From Rhynchopus euleeides (lineage: Eukaryota; Euglenozoa; Diplonemea; Diplonemida; Diplonemidae): a stretch of DNA of 64,000 nucleotides. The position numbers and the translations under genes are program-made. The stretch's first letter is position 1. Every line of letters begins with the position of its first letter. Where the stretch lies: the NCBI GenBank assembly GCA_963210315.1, contig OY723259.1:1116001-1180000 (forward strand), read 5' to 3'. Under the pieces are notes generated by a model. The model saw nothing but the letters and a program-made list of their open reading frames with translations, was not told the origin of the DNA and ran no database searches. Below are positions 18,506-28,928 of this stretch, piece by piece.

Positions 18506-19035
18506 CACGGTGGGATCTTGTAAATTTTACATGTATAACTACAAGTATATACATGTATTATACATGTATAATACTTGCATGTCAACTATTATACATGTAT
18601 AATACATGTATATGCCTGAAATATACATGTAAAATACATGTATATCAAGTAAAAATACAAGTATAATACTTGCATGTCAACTATTATACATGTATTTTTA
18701 CTTGATATACATGTATTTTACATGTATATTTCAGGCATTTACATGTATTTTACATGTATAATACTTGTCATGCAAGTATTATACATGTAAAATACATGTA
18801 AATGCCTGAAATATACATGTAAAATACATGTATATCAAGTAAAAATACATGTATAATAGTTGACATGCAAGTATTATACTTGTATTTTTACTTGATATAC
18901 ATGTATTTTACATGTATATTTCAGGCATATACATGTATTATACATGTATAATAGTTGACATGCAAGTATTATACATGTATAATACATGTATTATACTTGT
19001 AGTTATACATGTAAAATTTACAAGATCCCACCGTG
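18506..19035. mobile_element. ACATGT-rich foldback element, copy 1
   Basis: A 530-bp almost perfect palindrome. Its ends read CACGGTGGGATCTTG and the inverse complement, flanked by TC on both sides (2-bp target duplication). Nearly the whole element consists of ACATGTA/TACATGT palindromic motifs. There is no coding capacity. The second copy is at 23531-24122. The first eight bases are shared with two larger elements in this window (26228-29243 and 34697-36883), suggesting a shared or related transposase. The CACGG end, short target duplication and subterminal motif arrays recall CACTA/EnSpm-type elements, by inference only. Confidence 0.85.
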
Positions 19036-22000
19036 TCAGCCCGCGGGGAGCCCCCCCCCCCCCCCCCCGGCCAGCCCCCTGCTTACAGTACCCCGGCGTT
19101 AAGCCAGCCACTGGGGGGGGGTGTAGCCTGTAGCCTTGGGGGGTAGGGGGTGGCGGTGGTGGTGGTGGTGGTGGCAAAAAAGAAAGTGTTGCTTCCCAAA
19201 AAAATCCTTCTTCGTCAGGTTGGTGATGTGTGAGGGGGGGGGTGGGGTGGGGTGGGGGGTGGGTGGGGCACGCTGTCTCATATGGTTCAGTGTTATTTCT
19301 GTCTATATCCATTCACTCATCACCGCCCCCCCCCCCCCCTAGGCATAGTGCCCCAAACATATGTTTTGGGCCAGAATATTCCAGAATATTTTTTTATGTT
19401 TGCAACTTTCAAAAAATATTTTCAAAAATATTTTTGCCAAAAAATATTTTAAAGGAGGGTGTATGATTTTCCGGATTTTCCTGTTTTTTCCCGATTTTCC
19501 GAAAAATTTGCCACTGGTTGACACAAGGGCGAATTTCGAGAAAAATCCGAAAATCAGGAAAAATCAGGTTTTTTTCGGATTTCCGGGATGGTCACCATAC
19601 ACCCTCCGGAAAAAAATCCGAAATTTTTGGGTCAGAAAAAAAATTTTTTTTTCTGACCCGAAAATCTGTGTCTGCGGACTGCCACACTGTGAAAAATCGG
19701 AAAATTTCCGAAAGAAGTCGAAAATTTTGGCCTTTCCTGGCCTATGTGGTCCCAAAGGGCCCGGGTTGCCCGGATTTTCACCCAAAAACACCCCAAAAAT
19801 TTTTCCGCCGCCCTTCGGGCGGCGGATTGGCCGCCTTCGGCGGCGTCGTCGTTTCACTCTGTACGAAGGACGTCGGTAAAGCCGAGCCCTTTGTACAACC
19901 GTTTCACTTCGACTTCTTTTCGGCTGTCTGTTTGTTTGCGTTTCCAGTCCCGTGCCTGTCTGTCGTCCGGACGCCCTGTTTTTATGGTTTTCTCTTGTTG
20001 CTCCGTCACGGCGCCTCATGTTCTGGGGTTGCACGTGTTCTTCTCGCTCGTGCGGCGCTGCCTGAAAGAACCCCCGTCCGCCCCTCTCGGCTCCATCTCC
20101 GAGTGCCTACCTCGTTCTGTTCGCTTTCCCTAGGAGGTACAGAGAGACCCCCTCTCCCCGCCGAGCATCTCAGAAGATGCCGTGTCCCGCATCCAAATGT
20201 AGTTGCAGGTGCCCTCGGTTGCGGTGTTGTAGCGCAGTCCGCGCCGGTCGGAGGCCACACGCCACTCTGGAGTGCCTCCCACCGTCTGAGACCCCGGGCC
20301 CCCCATGGGCTGGGGGGGCCTTCCATCGGCATGGCAATGCCTACCAGGTGTCGGACGCGATTCCGACTGTAAAGTGTCACAGTCTGTGGCTCGTCGATGC
20401 CAAGATCCTCGTTACGGTCCGATGAAACTGGGTGTTATTCGGAGCCCTACAACTGCAACACGGGAGGCTTGACAACCGGCTCCTGATGCAGGGAACGTAT
20501 GCTGCAATTTTATCTGCGTTCATGCAGGCGTTGCCCCGCCTGCAAGGTGACCGTCTTTTGCTGTCCTCAGGTGTACCGTACCCTGAATGGGAACGGGAAG
20601 AACGTTCCTCTCGGGCATGCTACGTTGTCGAAAACTTTGCGATACACGGCCAGCTTCCTCGTGGCCTCATGTTCTTCTGTCCCTTCTGTTGTGATGCGTC
20701 TCATGGATGTGCCCTGCAGGGCTTCCACACAGTGTCGAGGAGTGATCCTCGCACGGAAAAACAATTGGCTTGGTCTTCCCGCTTTCGGGCTCCCGTCTCC
20801 GAGAGCCCAGCACAGTTTTGAGTCGGACCTGGGATAGCGGTTCGAACGGGAATTTCGGGCCGAACCCTGAAATTCTCCAACACCCCATATCGCACCTGAG
20901 ACGCGGCTTCCTTATCTGAGGGGCCGCGTCCAAATACACGGACTTTGCTAAACTGGACCCAACTCCCCACACTCTTTTTTTGGCCATTTTTCCAAAAAAT
21001 CCCCCCATTTTTTACAAAATTTTACAGAATTTACAGTTCGTTATACATCCTCCAAAATATTTTTTCTATTTTCAGCAAAAAATGGATTTTTTGCTGAAAA
21101 AAATTTCCGGCCAATTTTATGGCCGGAAGTGGGCCCACCCACGACGGGAGGAAAAAAGAGTGAACGGGCAGCATGCCGTTCCTCTTTTTCCCCCCGTGAG
21201 GGTGGGCCCCCCCCTGCCAGGCAAGGTGAAAAAATGAAGAAACGGGCAGCATGCCGTTCTACATTTTTCCTTGCAAGGCAGGGAGGGCGCCCCCCATGCC
21301 AGACAGCAGCCACCCCTGCAGGGGCAACAACTGACGGGCATGGGGAACGAGGTGGGTCTGGACCCGACACCGCCACCACACGCGCAGTGCACCTTTCGGA
21401 TACACTGTCGTGAGTGGGGTGTGGGCAGTTCCCCTATCCTGCGAGCTCCTTTTGGACGAAGAGGTGCAGCGGTTATCTGCAACCTTCGTCCTGGACTTGC
21501 CTCGGGGGGAACGCCACGGTTTACCGCGGGTCCCGACGAGGGCACTCAGGCAGGATCTTCACGCCACCCCGCACCGAGGTCCCTTCTCACGCGGCGTGTC
21601 TCCCAGGTTCATGGCGGCGTCATCAGGTCAGGCTTTGTAGTCTCTACACCATCAGTAGTAAGGGAAATCCTAAAACCATACATGAAATCCACCTTTTGGG
21701 CCGCTGGTGTACGAGGCTTGTTCCTCCAATTGAATCATGTTTGCTGTGTCAGGCAATATCAATACAGCCGCTGAAAGAAGTCAAGGTGTTGTGGATCTGC
21801 TGCTCACAGGAAGGATTCAGGGTGGATCACAAGACTGACCACCCTCTTTCCTTTGTCAAGTACCCTGTAAAACATCAGAACACCAAGTATCTTTCAACAC
21901 TACATGTTCAAGAGTGGAATCAGTGGAATCGGAAGGGGTCACCTACCACACGGACACAGTTCCCGCGACTAATAAATGCCGAGAGTTCCGGTGTCCGACC

Positions 22001-22493
22001 ACCTGGTATTACTTGGCTCCATCCACCCAGTCATTACGAGGGGGCGTCCCTTGAAGCCAGTTCCGCAGAACTCAGACCCCCCTTAAAACCAATGTCCTGT
22101 GTAGACAACTACTTAGCCTGCCTGATGACGACACCAATTCGCTGGGAGAGAGGCCGCGGTCCAGGACCCCAATGGGGATGACGTGGCATTGTTTGACCGA
22201 ATCGGTTGTGTAAGTGTGTAGCCCCCTCCGCCCTCTGTCCCTCCCCCCAGGGTGGTGTGTGGAGGCGAGAAGCGCAAACATGCACAGCAAAAAAGTGCGG
22301 AGCCCTGCAATCAAGACAACAAGCGATGGGATGGGGCACATGACCTTGCACGGGGGTGGGGGGCAGAAGAAACCAGACAAATGATTTGACCAACTGAATC
22401 GTGCTAGCTAAACTCCAGAAAGAAGTGTCTTTTTTTTCGTTGAACGCAGCCAAATGAAGAGCGTAACCTGTTTTTTGGCGCACAAAGTGCTAG
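19036..22493. other. Gene-poor region with AT-rich and hairpin-rich stretches
   Basis: No recognised gene. 19340-19470 is AT-rich with AAAATATTTT-type palindromes. 19800-19850 holds two GC hairpins (CCGCCGCCCTTCGGGCGGCG and GGCCGCCTTCGGCGGC). 21150-21290 holds two successive imperfect palindromes centred on GGCAGCATGCCGTT. Longer frames such as those at 19500-20400 and 21400-22200 show no domain, and their translations look random. Confidence 0.45.
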
Positions 22494-22664
22494 CACGAAC
22501 ATGATGATGTTGGTCTTCTGGTTATGTCTAGTTTATTAGACTTACCTAGGGTACCCCGAGAGAATGTCACCCCCCCCCCCCTCGGCCTCCGCTTGGGGGG
22601 TGACATTCTCACGAACATGATGATGTTGCTCTTCTGGTTATGTGTGTCTAATTTATTCGACTTA
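22494..22664 (+). repeat. Duplicated 50-bp segment around a 51-bp hairpin insert
   Basis: A segment starting CACGAACATGATGATGTTG occurs at 22494-22544 and again at 22610-22664 in direct orientation with a few differences. Between them is a hairpin at 22560-22610 with arms GAGAATGTCACCCCCC and its complement. It looks like a small foldback element associated with a long target duplication, or a local slippage event. Confidence 0.7.
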
Positions 22665-23530
22665 TCGTGTATGCAAGCAGGCTGGGGTTTCGGGCAGAAA
22701 AATGGCGAACGAATTGTCTGGAAACCCCGAAAAACCACCCAGAAATGGCCAGAACCCGGTTTTTGGGCCCATTTTCCACCCAGGAACACGTTTTTGGGCC
22801 TCTGTGAAAAATCGATATTTTTGGGATTTTTCGCGATTTTCGCCAACTACTCGCCAAGCCAAAAAATCGATTTTTGGCTGGGAAATGCAACAAATCAACG
22901 AATTAGGCCGTTTTTACCCCTTTCGTGCACTTTTTGGTCCCAGAAGGGTTTACGGGGTGTCCATAACGGCCCTTGGCACAAATCCTTTGGACCCAGACCG
23001 CAGCTTCGGGGGTCATTTTTTGGCGCGAATTTTTCGGATTTTCGTCCGGACCGGTACCGCATTTCAGGGGCAAAAATCTTTTTTAGGAGAGGGGGCCCGG
23101 TGCCTGCGCGCGTCCTGTCGTACTGTGGCTGCTTGGTGGGGCTAGCGCAGCAGGTTCTACTTTTGCTTCTACGGGCTCTTAGCACTGTAACATGAACTAC
23201 ACGAACAACAAAGCTCTAGGGCAAACAAACCGCGCACTGGCCGGGGTTGAGCTGCGTGGGGCTCCGTGCTGGCGGCATGAACAAGGGGCTGTAGGTAAGT
23301 CTACCATTCACAAGGGGCAGCCCGCTGGTGAGGGGAAAAGGGGGCGAGGTAAAGGGGGGGGGGGGCAGGGGGGGAGGGGCGAAAGCGACTGACAGCGAGG
23401 GCGTGGACCGACTCCGCTGGCGCATTCACCGGAAGAAAGGGGAAGGGGGCACGGGGGTGGGGAACGGGAGGGGGGGGGGGGAGGGGCGAAAGGAAAGAGG
23501 GGGGTAGGGGGGGGGGGGAGCCGACCTACG
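22665..23530. other. No recognised gene; poly-G rich end
   Basis: Contains A/T-rich CCGAAAA-type sequence and, from 23350, long G runs. No domain is visible in any frame. Confidence 0.5.
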
Positions 23531-24122
23531 CACGGTGGGATCTTGTAAATTTTACATGTATAACTACAAGTATATACATGTATTATACATGTATAATACT
23601 TGCATGTCAACTATTATACATGTAAAATACATGTATATGCCTGAAATATACATGTAAAATACATGTATATCAAGTAAAAATACAAGTATAATACTTGCAT
23701 GTCAACTATTATACATGTATTTTTACTTGATATACATGTATTTTACATGTATATTTCAGGCATTTACATGTATTTTACATGTATAATACTTGTCATGCAA
23801 GTATTATACATGTAAAATACTTGCATGACAAGTAAAATACATGTATAATACTTGCATGACAAGTATTATACATGTAAAATACATGTAAATGCCTGAAATA
23901 TACATGTAAAATACATGTATATCAAGTAAAAATACATGTATAATAGTTGACATGCAAGTATTATACATGTATTTTTACTTGATATACATGTATTTTACAT
24001 GTATATTTCAGGCATATACATGTATTATACATGTATAATAGTTGACATGCAAGTATTATACATGTATAATACATGTATTATACTTGTAGTTATACATGTA
24101 AAATTTACAAGATCCCACCGTG
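23531..24122. mobile_element. ACATGT-rich foldback element, copy 2
   Basis: A 592-bp palindromic element with the same CACGGTGGGATCTTG ends as the copy at 18506-19035. It is flanked by CG on both sides (2-bp target duplication). It carries about 60 bp more in the centre, made of ACTTGCATGACAAGTA-type motifs. It is non-coding. The high similarity between the two copies points to recent activity. Confidence 0.85.
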
Positions 24123-24440
24123 CGGCTATCTCGCTCCCCTGGCGGCCCTACTCCCCTGGCTCTGGGACCCCTGGGAACTCCGCTGCGAAGACCCCCGCGC
24201 CCCTGGCCGGCTCGCCCGCGCCCGCTTGCCTGCCCGCGCCCTCAGACGACAACAGACCACGTTGTACGCCTCCGCCTGTGAGGCCTTGGTTTTTTCCAAC
24301 ATATTTTTATATTTTTGAAAATATTTTTTTATGTTTGGAATATTTTCAAAATATTTCCGAAATATAAAAATATTTTCGAAATATTTTCAAAATATAAAAA
24401 TATTTTGGAAATATTTTCGAAAAATATAAAAATATTTATT
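24123..24440. other. AT-rich spacer with AAAATATTTT palindromes
   Basis: From about 24290 the sequence is a run of AAAATATTTT and AAATATAAAAATATTT motifs abutting the tyrosine-recombinase element. No gene seen. Confidence 0.6.
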
Positions 24441-25931
24441 ACCGGTCCTGAAACCATTATTACCGGTTTCCTGCAGAAAGTCCATAAGCCAAGAGGTAAT
24501 AATAAACCACTTTACGAGACTTAAAGGCGATATTATTGACCATTCGGTAATTAAAAAGTTTTTATCAAAACTAGGAAATAAAGCAGTCACAGGAATATAG
24601 CCTGGGTTTAGTGACTTCATCCATTATTTACACTCAGCTTTCTTATTACCGCAATATTGAGGGCAATAATGGAAATCTTTATTTCCTGGAAAAAGCGGCT
24701 GGGGGCAGGGGCGGTGTGGGGGCGAGGTCCTGGCCAGTTTGCTTGATCCACATTGCTCCTACTCGCTACAACACTTCACAGGGGCTAGAGGGCATCACCT
24801 CGGCAGGTTGACGTTCAGATCCACAGTCACCCTGCTCTGGCTTGGCGCTCCCGTCGTCGTCCCCTGTGCAGGCTGGCTTGACATCATGTGCGCGACGTTC
24901 CGCTGGTGTGTCGTGGATGCATCAAGGTAGAGCTGCGGCGTCGATTCTCCGCGCCAGCCGAAATGCCTGCGGAGATCCATGGTGGACGCGCCGCCATTGG
25001 CCGCTGCCAGCGCGGCGGAGCGTCTCATGCTGTGCCCGGTGTATCCCTCCGGGTCCTTTTCCAGGCACAGCGCAATCTTCCGTGGCAGCCCGTAGAATTG
25101 GTTTCGCCCGATGGGCGAAGCGAGGAACGCGCTGCCGGCCTTGTTGATGCGTCTTGCGACAGGCCCCGTCACGAGGTCCGACAGAGAGAGGTGGGCCAGA
25201 TGGGCCTTGAGGACGTCGTAGAACACAGCTTCTTCGTTCAGCATCTTGGGGACCACAAACGACCGTTCAATCGCGACGCTTCCCTGCTTTGCACCGTAGA
25301 ACTTCACGCTGATCTGCTCATCTTGGACGGTGATGTTTTCGATCGACAGGTTGCGGAGTTCAACGCAGCGCATCCCACCGAAGAAGGCCAGCACCACAAG
25401 CGCACGATCCTGCTTGCTCGCCAGCGACCCGGTGCCCTTGTCCATGTAGTCCTGCAGTTCTTGAAAAGAGAAGGTTTTGGCTTGTTTGGTGGTGTAGCCC
25501 TTTGTTTGATTCTTCACGTACTGGTGGAGGCGTGGCATCTTTGTCTTGATCATGTTCCCGTGGACAATCTTGACCTTGAAGTTGATGATGGAGTAGTAGT
25601 TCCAGATTGACGATGCGGCAGAACCCCCCTGCAGCTTGGCCTTGAGATAGCCCTTGATGTGCTTCTCGGAGTAGATTGTCTTCATGGAACGAACCCGGGG
25701 AGCCTCCTCAGCGACGTACGCCTCGAAGTCAGTCAGTCGATCGGTGTATGCCTTCCTGCTGCGGACTGGCATGAGGTCACCGTCACTTGATGTGCTGCTG
25801 CTGCTGTCGCTGTCATGATCGGCGGCGCGGGGCATGATGTGTGTGATGTTGCGTGATCTGTGGAGGTTGTGGCTCTGGTACTACGGAGGCTTTCTGCAGG
25901 TAACCGATTATAATGGTTTCAGGACCGTTAA
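24441..25931 (-). mobile_element. Tyrosine-recombinase DNA element with inverted ends
   Basis: The left end (24441-24480, ACCGGTCCTGAAACCATTAT, then a segment ending CCTGCAGAAAG) recurs inverted at 25890-25931. Between the ends is a single gene encoding a tyrosine recombinase. No reverse transcriptase or other gene is present, so it resembles Crypton-like elements rather than DIRS retroelements, although Cryptons usually lack inverted repeats. Further ACCGGT copies occur outside (25946-25953 and 26134-26139) and may mark related sites. Confidence 0.7.
24795..25835 (-). CDS. Tyrosine recombinase / integrase
   Basis: 346 residues starting at an ATG. After a Ser/Asp-rich N-terminus comes a helical core-binding-like region (residues about 30-110), then a catalytic domain. 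Visible active-site residues: Arg in GGMRCVELRNL (first Arg box), HSMRR (HxxR box), a Trp in HFGWRG at the usual His/Trp position, and Tyr in QLYLD as nucleophile. Such enzymes cut and rejoin DNA through a 3'-phosphotyrosine and would move the surrounding element, likely by a circular intermediate. The frame is intact with all catalytic residues, so the element may be active. The closest relatives are probably eukaryotic Crypton-type recombinases, but I cannot rule out a DIRS-derived one. Confidence 0.85.
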   Translation of the reverse strand: MPRAADHDSDSSSSTSSDGDLMPVRSRKAYTDRLTDFEAYVAEEAPRVRSMKTIYSEKHIKGYLKAKLQGGSAASSIWNYYSIINFKVKIVHGNMIKTKMPRLHQYVKNQTKGYTTKQAKTFSFQELQDYMDKGTGSLASKQDRALVVLAFFGGMRCVELRNLSIENITVQDEQISVKFYGAKQGSVAIERSFVVPKMLNEEAVFYDVLKAHLAHLSLSDLVTGPVARRINKAGSAFLASPIGRNQFYGLPRKIALCLEKDPEGYTGHSMRRSAALAAANGGASTMDLRRHFGWRGESTPQLYLDASTTHQRNVAHMMSSQPAQGTTTGAPSQSRVTVDLNVNLPR

Positions 25932-25959
25932 CAAACTACCATATAACCGGTCCTAATTG

Positions 25960-26126
25960 AGTACTTTCTGGATTTCGGGAAATTACGTCCCCTCAGCAAG
26001 GTACTCGGGTGTTTTTGTTCCCCTCGGGAAAGCCCTCGGGCTTCGCCCTCGGGCCTTCCCTCGGGGAACAAAACACCCTCGGACCTTGCTTCGGGGACGT
26101 AATTACCCTCAATCCATAAAGTACTT
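25960..26126. mobile_element. Small foldback element
   Basis: An imperfect palindrome of about 167 bp. The ends read AGTACTTTCTGGATT and its approximate complement. Inner parts pair through TTACGTCCCC/GGGGACGTAA and TTTGTTCCCCTCGGG/CCTCGGGGAACAAAA around a CCTCGGGCTTCGCCCTCGGG centre. Non-coding, MITE-like. It lies immediately beside the recombinase element. Confidence 0.75.
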
Positions 26127-26478
26127 TATTATTACCGGTAATAAATAGCTATTTTTTATGCGAAAATGAAACATATTTTTGGCAAAATTATATGTTTATG
26201 AAAAATATGTTTGGGGGCCCATGCCTACACGGTGGACTCCAGCGGGGGTAGGGTAACCCTTTTCGGGAGTCTCAACTAGGGGGAGTCCAACTCCCGCTAG
26301 CGGGAGTCTATACTCCCGCTAGGGGGAGTCTGACTCCCCCTAGCGGGAGTCTTTTCACCTATTTTCACTCATTTTTCCCATGATACCTATGCAATGTGGC
26401 ACTCGTCACTGAAGTACAGCCACACCAAACGAAACGGACGTTTCCACCCATCCCAGCTCGCAGACCTGATTCACAAAA

Positions 26479-26859
26479 ATGGGGAAGACGACAACGAAGC
26501 CGGCAGCGAAGCCGGCGGCAAAGTCGATTAAGAAGAAGAAGAGCGCAGAGAGTCCCGAGGCTGCGGAGGCGACGAACATTGTGCATGATTTTTGCACGGC
26601 CTTCCCTGTTAAAAAAGGGGGCAGTGTGCTGACACTGGGATCCATTAGAAGGCTCCTAGCAACGGTGTTGAGCAAGGAGCTCCACCAGCACAGCACCCAG
26701 GTGGCCAACGCAATCATCGCCATGTCTTCCCTGACATGGATAAGTTCGCTGTCAGGGAAGTCGCAACGATGCGGAAGGAGGGCGCTCTCCGTCATATACA
26801 AGGTGGAGGCGAAGTATGGCAAGGTGCAGGATACAAACGTGTCGTCGGGGGCAGCCTGA
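26479..26859 (+). CDS. Small basic protein with weak histone H2B-like region
   Basis: 126 residues from an ATG placed just inside the left end of the 3.0-kb element. The N-terminus is Lys/Ala/Pro-rich (KPAAKPAAKSIKKKKS), like a histone tail. Residues about 50-85 (SVLTLGSIRRLLATVLSKEL, then HQHSTQVANAI) align by eye with the C-terminal part of the H2B histone fold ([20 protein letters not shown], then KHAVSEGTKAV). The preceding helix region is shortened. This could be a captured, degenerate H2B gene fragment, or a chance likeness of a basic element-encoded protein. No function is assigned. Confidence 0.35.
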   Translation: MGKTTTKPAAKPAAKSIKKKKSAESPEAAEATNIVHDFCTAFPVKKGGSVLTLGSIRRLLATVLSKELHQHSTQVANAIIAMSSLTWISSLSGKSQRCGRRALSVIYKVEAKYGKVQDTNVSSGAA

Positions 26860-27008
26860 AGCCGCGAATGATCGCGACACGGGCGAACGGCTTGGCACCG
26901 TGGGTCTGGATAGATGCTGGAGTTCGGCCGGGTGAAACCGGAAGTCGCAGCAAAATTTGCCCCCCCAGATTTCTTCCTCAAACCCACCCGTGGGCTGATC
27001 CGGCCTTG

Positions 27009-27107
27009 CACGGTGGACTCCAGCGGGGGTAGGGTACCACTACCGGGTTTAACCCTTTTCGGGAGTCTCAACTAGGGGGAGTCCAACTCCCGCTAGCGGG
27101 AGTATAG
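27009..27107 (+). repeat. Partial extra end of the 3.0-kb element
   Basis: A second CACGGTGGACTCCAGCGGGG followed by the same subterminal sequence (AACCCTTTTCGGGAGTCTCA and CCCGCTAGCGGGAGT) breaks off at about 27107. It differs from the outer left end by a short extra segment (CCACTACCGGGTTT). It is a truncated nested copy or the product of an abortive transposition. Confidence 0.8.
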
Positions 27108-27346
27108 ATCAGCAGTGGGCAACAATGAGGCGATGCGGGGGGCGAGGGCACCGATGCTCACTGTGCGACATCCCAGAAGAACGCTGGTATCAACAGGTGC
27201 ATCGATACCCGCACCTGACTCTCTGAGATGAAAGAGGCTGGCTACCCCTCCCTCTTGGCAGGTGTGCTTCCCAATGCCCGCTACGTCACCCCAGCACTCC
27301 ATGACTGCAAGGGGCTCGCCATGCGGCTGATCAGGGTACTGGATGA

Positions 27347-28007
27347 CAGGGGTGGAGCTTGGGGGTTTTTTCGGGTCAGCTGACCTGATTTTCTGCAGGC
27401 CCTCACAAAAAATCAGGTCAGGGCTAAAAAGAAAAAAAAATATAGATTTTCGGGAAACCGGAAAAGTTGGCTCCTCGCCTTGGGGCCTCAAGGTGACCAG
27501 GAGGCGTTTCGTGAGCAAAGTGACCCCAGCGACATGAGCACAGGCCTCAAACAGTCACAATAGAGGACAAATGAAGCTGCCCAACCCGTACCGTGCAACA
27601 GACGTTTACTACCGTGGCCTCCGGTGGCTGGGGGGCTCCGCCCCCCAGACCCCCCTGTGGCATGTGCCTGTCTTGTACCCAAGCCCTTTACATCAGGGAA
27701 TCTCAGTATCCTCAGGAGGACGCAGCCAACTCACACAGAATCCGTACGCCCGCAAGTCACAGATGTTCACTACCGTGGCCTCCGGCGGCTGGGAGCTCCG
27801 CCTCCCAGACCCCCCCTACGGCATGTGTTTGTCTTGTAACCAAGTCCTTGCGCGTCCGGGGCTGCATATCGGTTCCGGTACCTCGCGGGAGGCTGGGCCC
27901 GAGCACTGATCTCTGAGACGAACCGGGGGGGAACCCATAAGAAAAAATTGGCTGACCCGATCTGACCCGATCCAGCCCGCAACCCCATATTTCAAGCTCC
28001 ACCCCTG
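27347..28007. mobile_element. hAT-type MITE with perfect 8-bp target duplication
   Basis: Terminal inverted repeats start CAGGGGTGGAGCTTG and end CAAGCTCCACCCCTG. They are flanked on each side by CTGGATGA (27339-27346 and 28008-28015), a perfect 8-bp duplication. The CAGGG end and 8-bp duplication are diagnostic of the hAT superfamily. At 661 bp without a transposase frame it is non-autonomous. It is inserted into the interior of the 3.0-kb CACGGTGG element, so it is the younger of the two. It carries two copies of the motif described at 33484-33552. Confidence 0.9.
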
Positions 28008-28061
28008 CTGGATGAGACAACAAAAAAATATTCGACAAGACCTGTACAAACCTTGCACTGA

Positions 28062-28928
28062 ATGTGTCGCAGCATGGGACAGGTGCTCAGTTCCGGAAGG
28101 TCGTGCTTGCCTGTCACAGGACACACCTACAAGGGCTTGTTCCGCTACCTCTTTGTCTCCCTTGCAGACCTCATGCATTTCCGGTATGCAGACATCCCCT
28201 GGCGCTTCTGGGGATGCAAGGATGAGTCAGCCCGGATTCCCTTCTTGCGTGCTCGGATCTCAGGGCATATATTTCACTGGTTGATGGAGCATGCCGAAAA
28301 GGGATCAACGCGCAATGCCTACGTACACAGTCTCCATCATTGGTGGGCTCCAGAAGATGCAGTGCCTCTGCAGAACAACGACGAATTTGAAGAAGCAGAG
28401 AACGGACATCGCAAGAAAGATGCCGTTACAATCGCCAGCTCCGCAACTTACGAGAGAGATCTTGCGATGGCAGAAGAGAAGCGGCGCGCATCGGGCATGC
28501 CTTGGAAGGTTGCGCACCTGTCGCAGGACGGGATCCTCGGGTATAGAGAAGTCATCCTGTGTCCGTGTCTGCACACCCGACACGCTCATAGATTGGCTGT
28601 GTATGTTCTTTGCACACAGTTGACACAGCTGCAGAAGGGGTTTGTGCACTGCAACACACAGGACTTCGTTGAACCCATCAGCGCGCCCTACTTCCTGTTC
28701 CGGTTCCCCGAAGGACACCGCAAATTATCGCTCTGCTTGTGCAAAATGCCAATCCCGCTGGGGGCGACTTTCACACCATTCGTGTCATCCGAGGCGACTT
28801 TGAGCACGCTTGACCAACGCGCACAGCAGGAGGGGGATGACAGTTCTGACGAAGAAGATGAGGCCTGCAGGATGGCTTGTCTTGCCCAAGGTGTAACACA
28901 ACTACGACAGGCGATGGCCGCACTTTGA
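28062..28928 (+). CDS. Hypothetical protein inside the 3.0-kb element
   Basis: 288 residues from ATG. No known domain is recognised. There are several Trp, Cys and His residues (HHWWAPEDAVPL, CPCLHTRHAHRL), and the end is acidic (QQEGDDSSDEEDEACRM). The composition is protein-like rather than random, and the stop lies about 160 bp before the right end of the element. It could be a cargo or an unrecognised transposition protein, or the frame could be accidental. The first 100 codons lie directly after the hAT insertion, so an originally longer gene may have been cut. Confidence 0.35.
   Translation: MCRSMGQVLSSGRSCLPVTGHTYKGLFRYLFVSLADLMHFRYADIPWRFWGCKDESARIPFLRARISGHIFHWLMEHAEKGSTRNAYVHSLHHWWAPEDAVPLQNNDEFEEAENGHRKKDAVTIASSATYERDLAMAEEKRRASGMPWKVAHLSQDGILGYREVILCPCLHTRHAHRLAVYVLCTQLTQLQKGFVHCNTQDFVEPISAPYFLFRFPEGHRKLSLCLCKMPIPLGATFTPFVSSEATLSTLDQRAQQEGDDSSDEEDEACRMACLAQGVTQLRQAMAAL

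Noticed and set aside
18506-19035. ACATGT-rich palindrome as a replication origin or centromere
   Set aside because: A second copy with the same ends and 2-bp flanking duplications fits a transposable element better.
20820-20860. GGTTCGAAC as a tRNA T-arm / B box
   Set aside because: No matching acceptor, D or anticodon stems around it.
22115-22180. CTGATGA as another hammerhead core
   Set aside because: No stem II followed by GAAA and no cleavage triplet in a pairing context.
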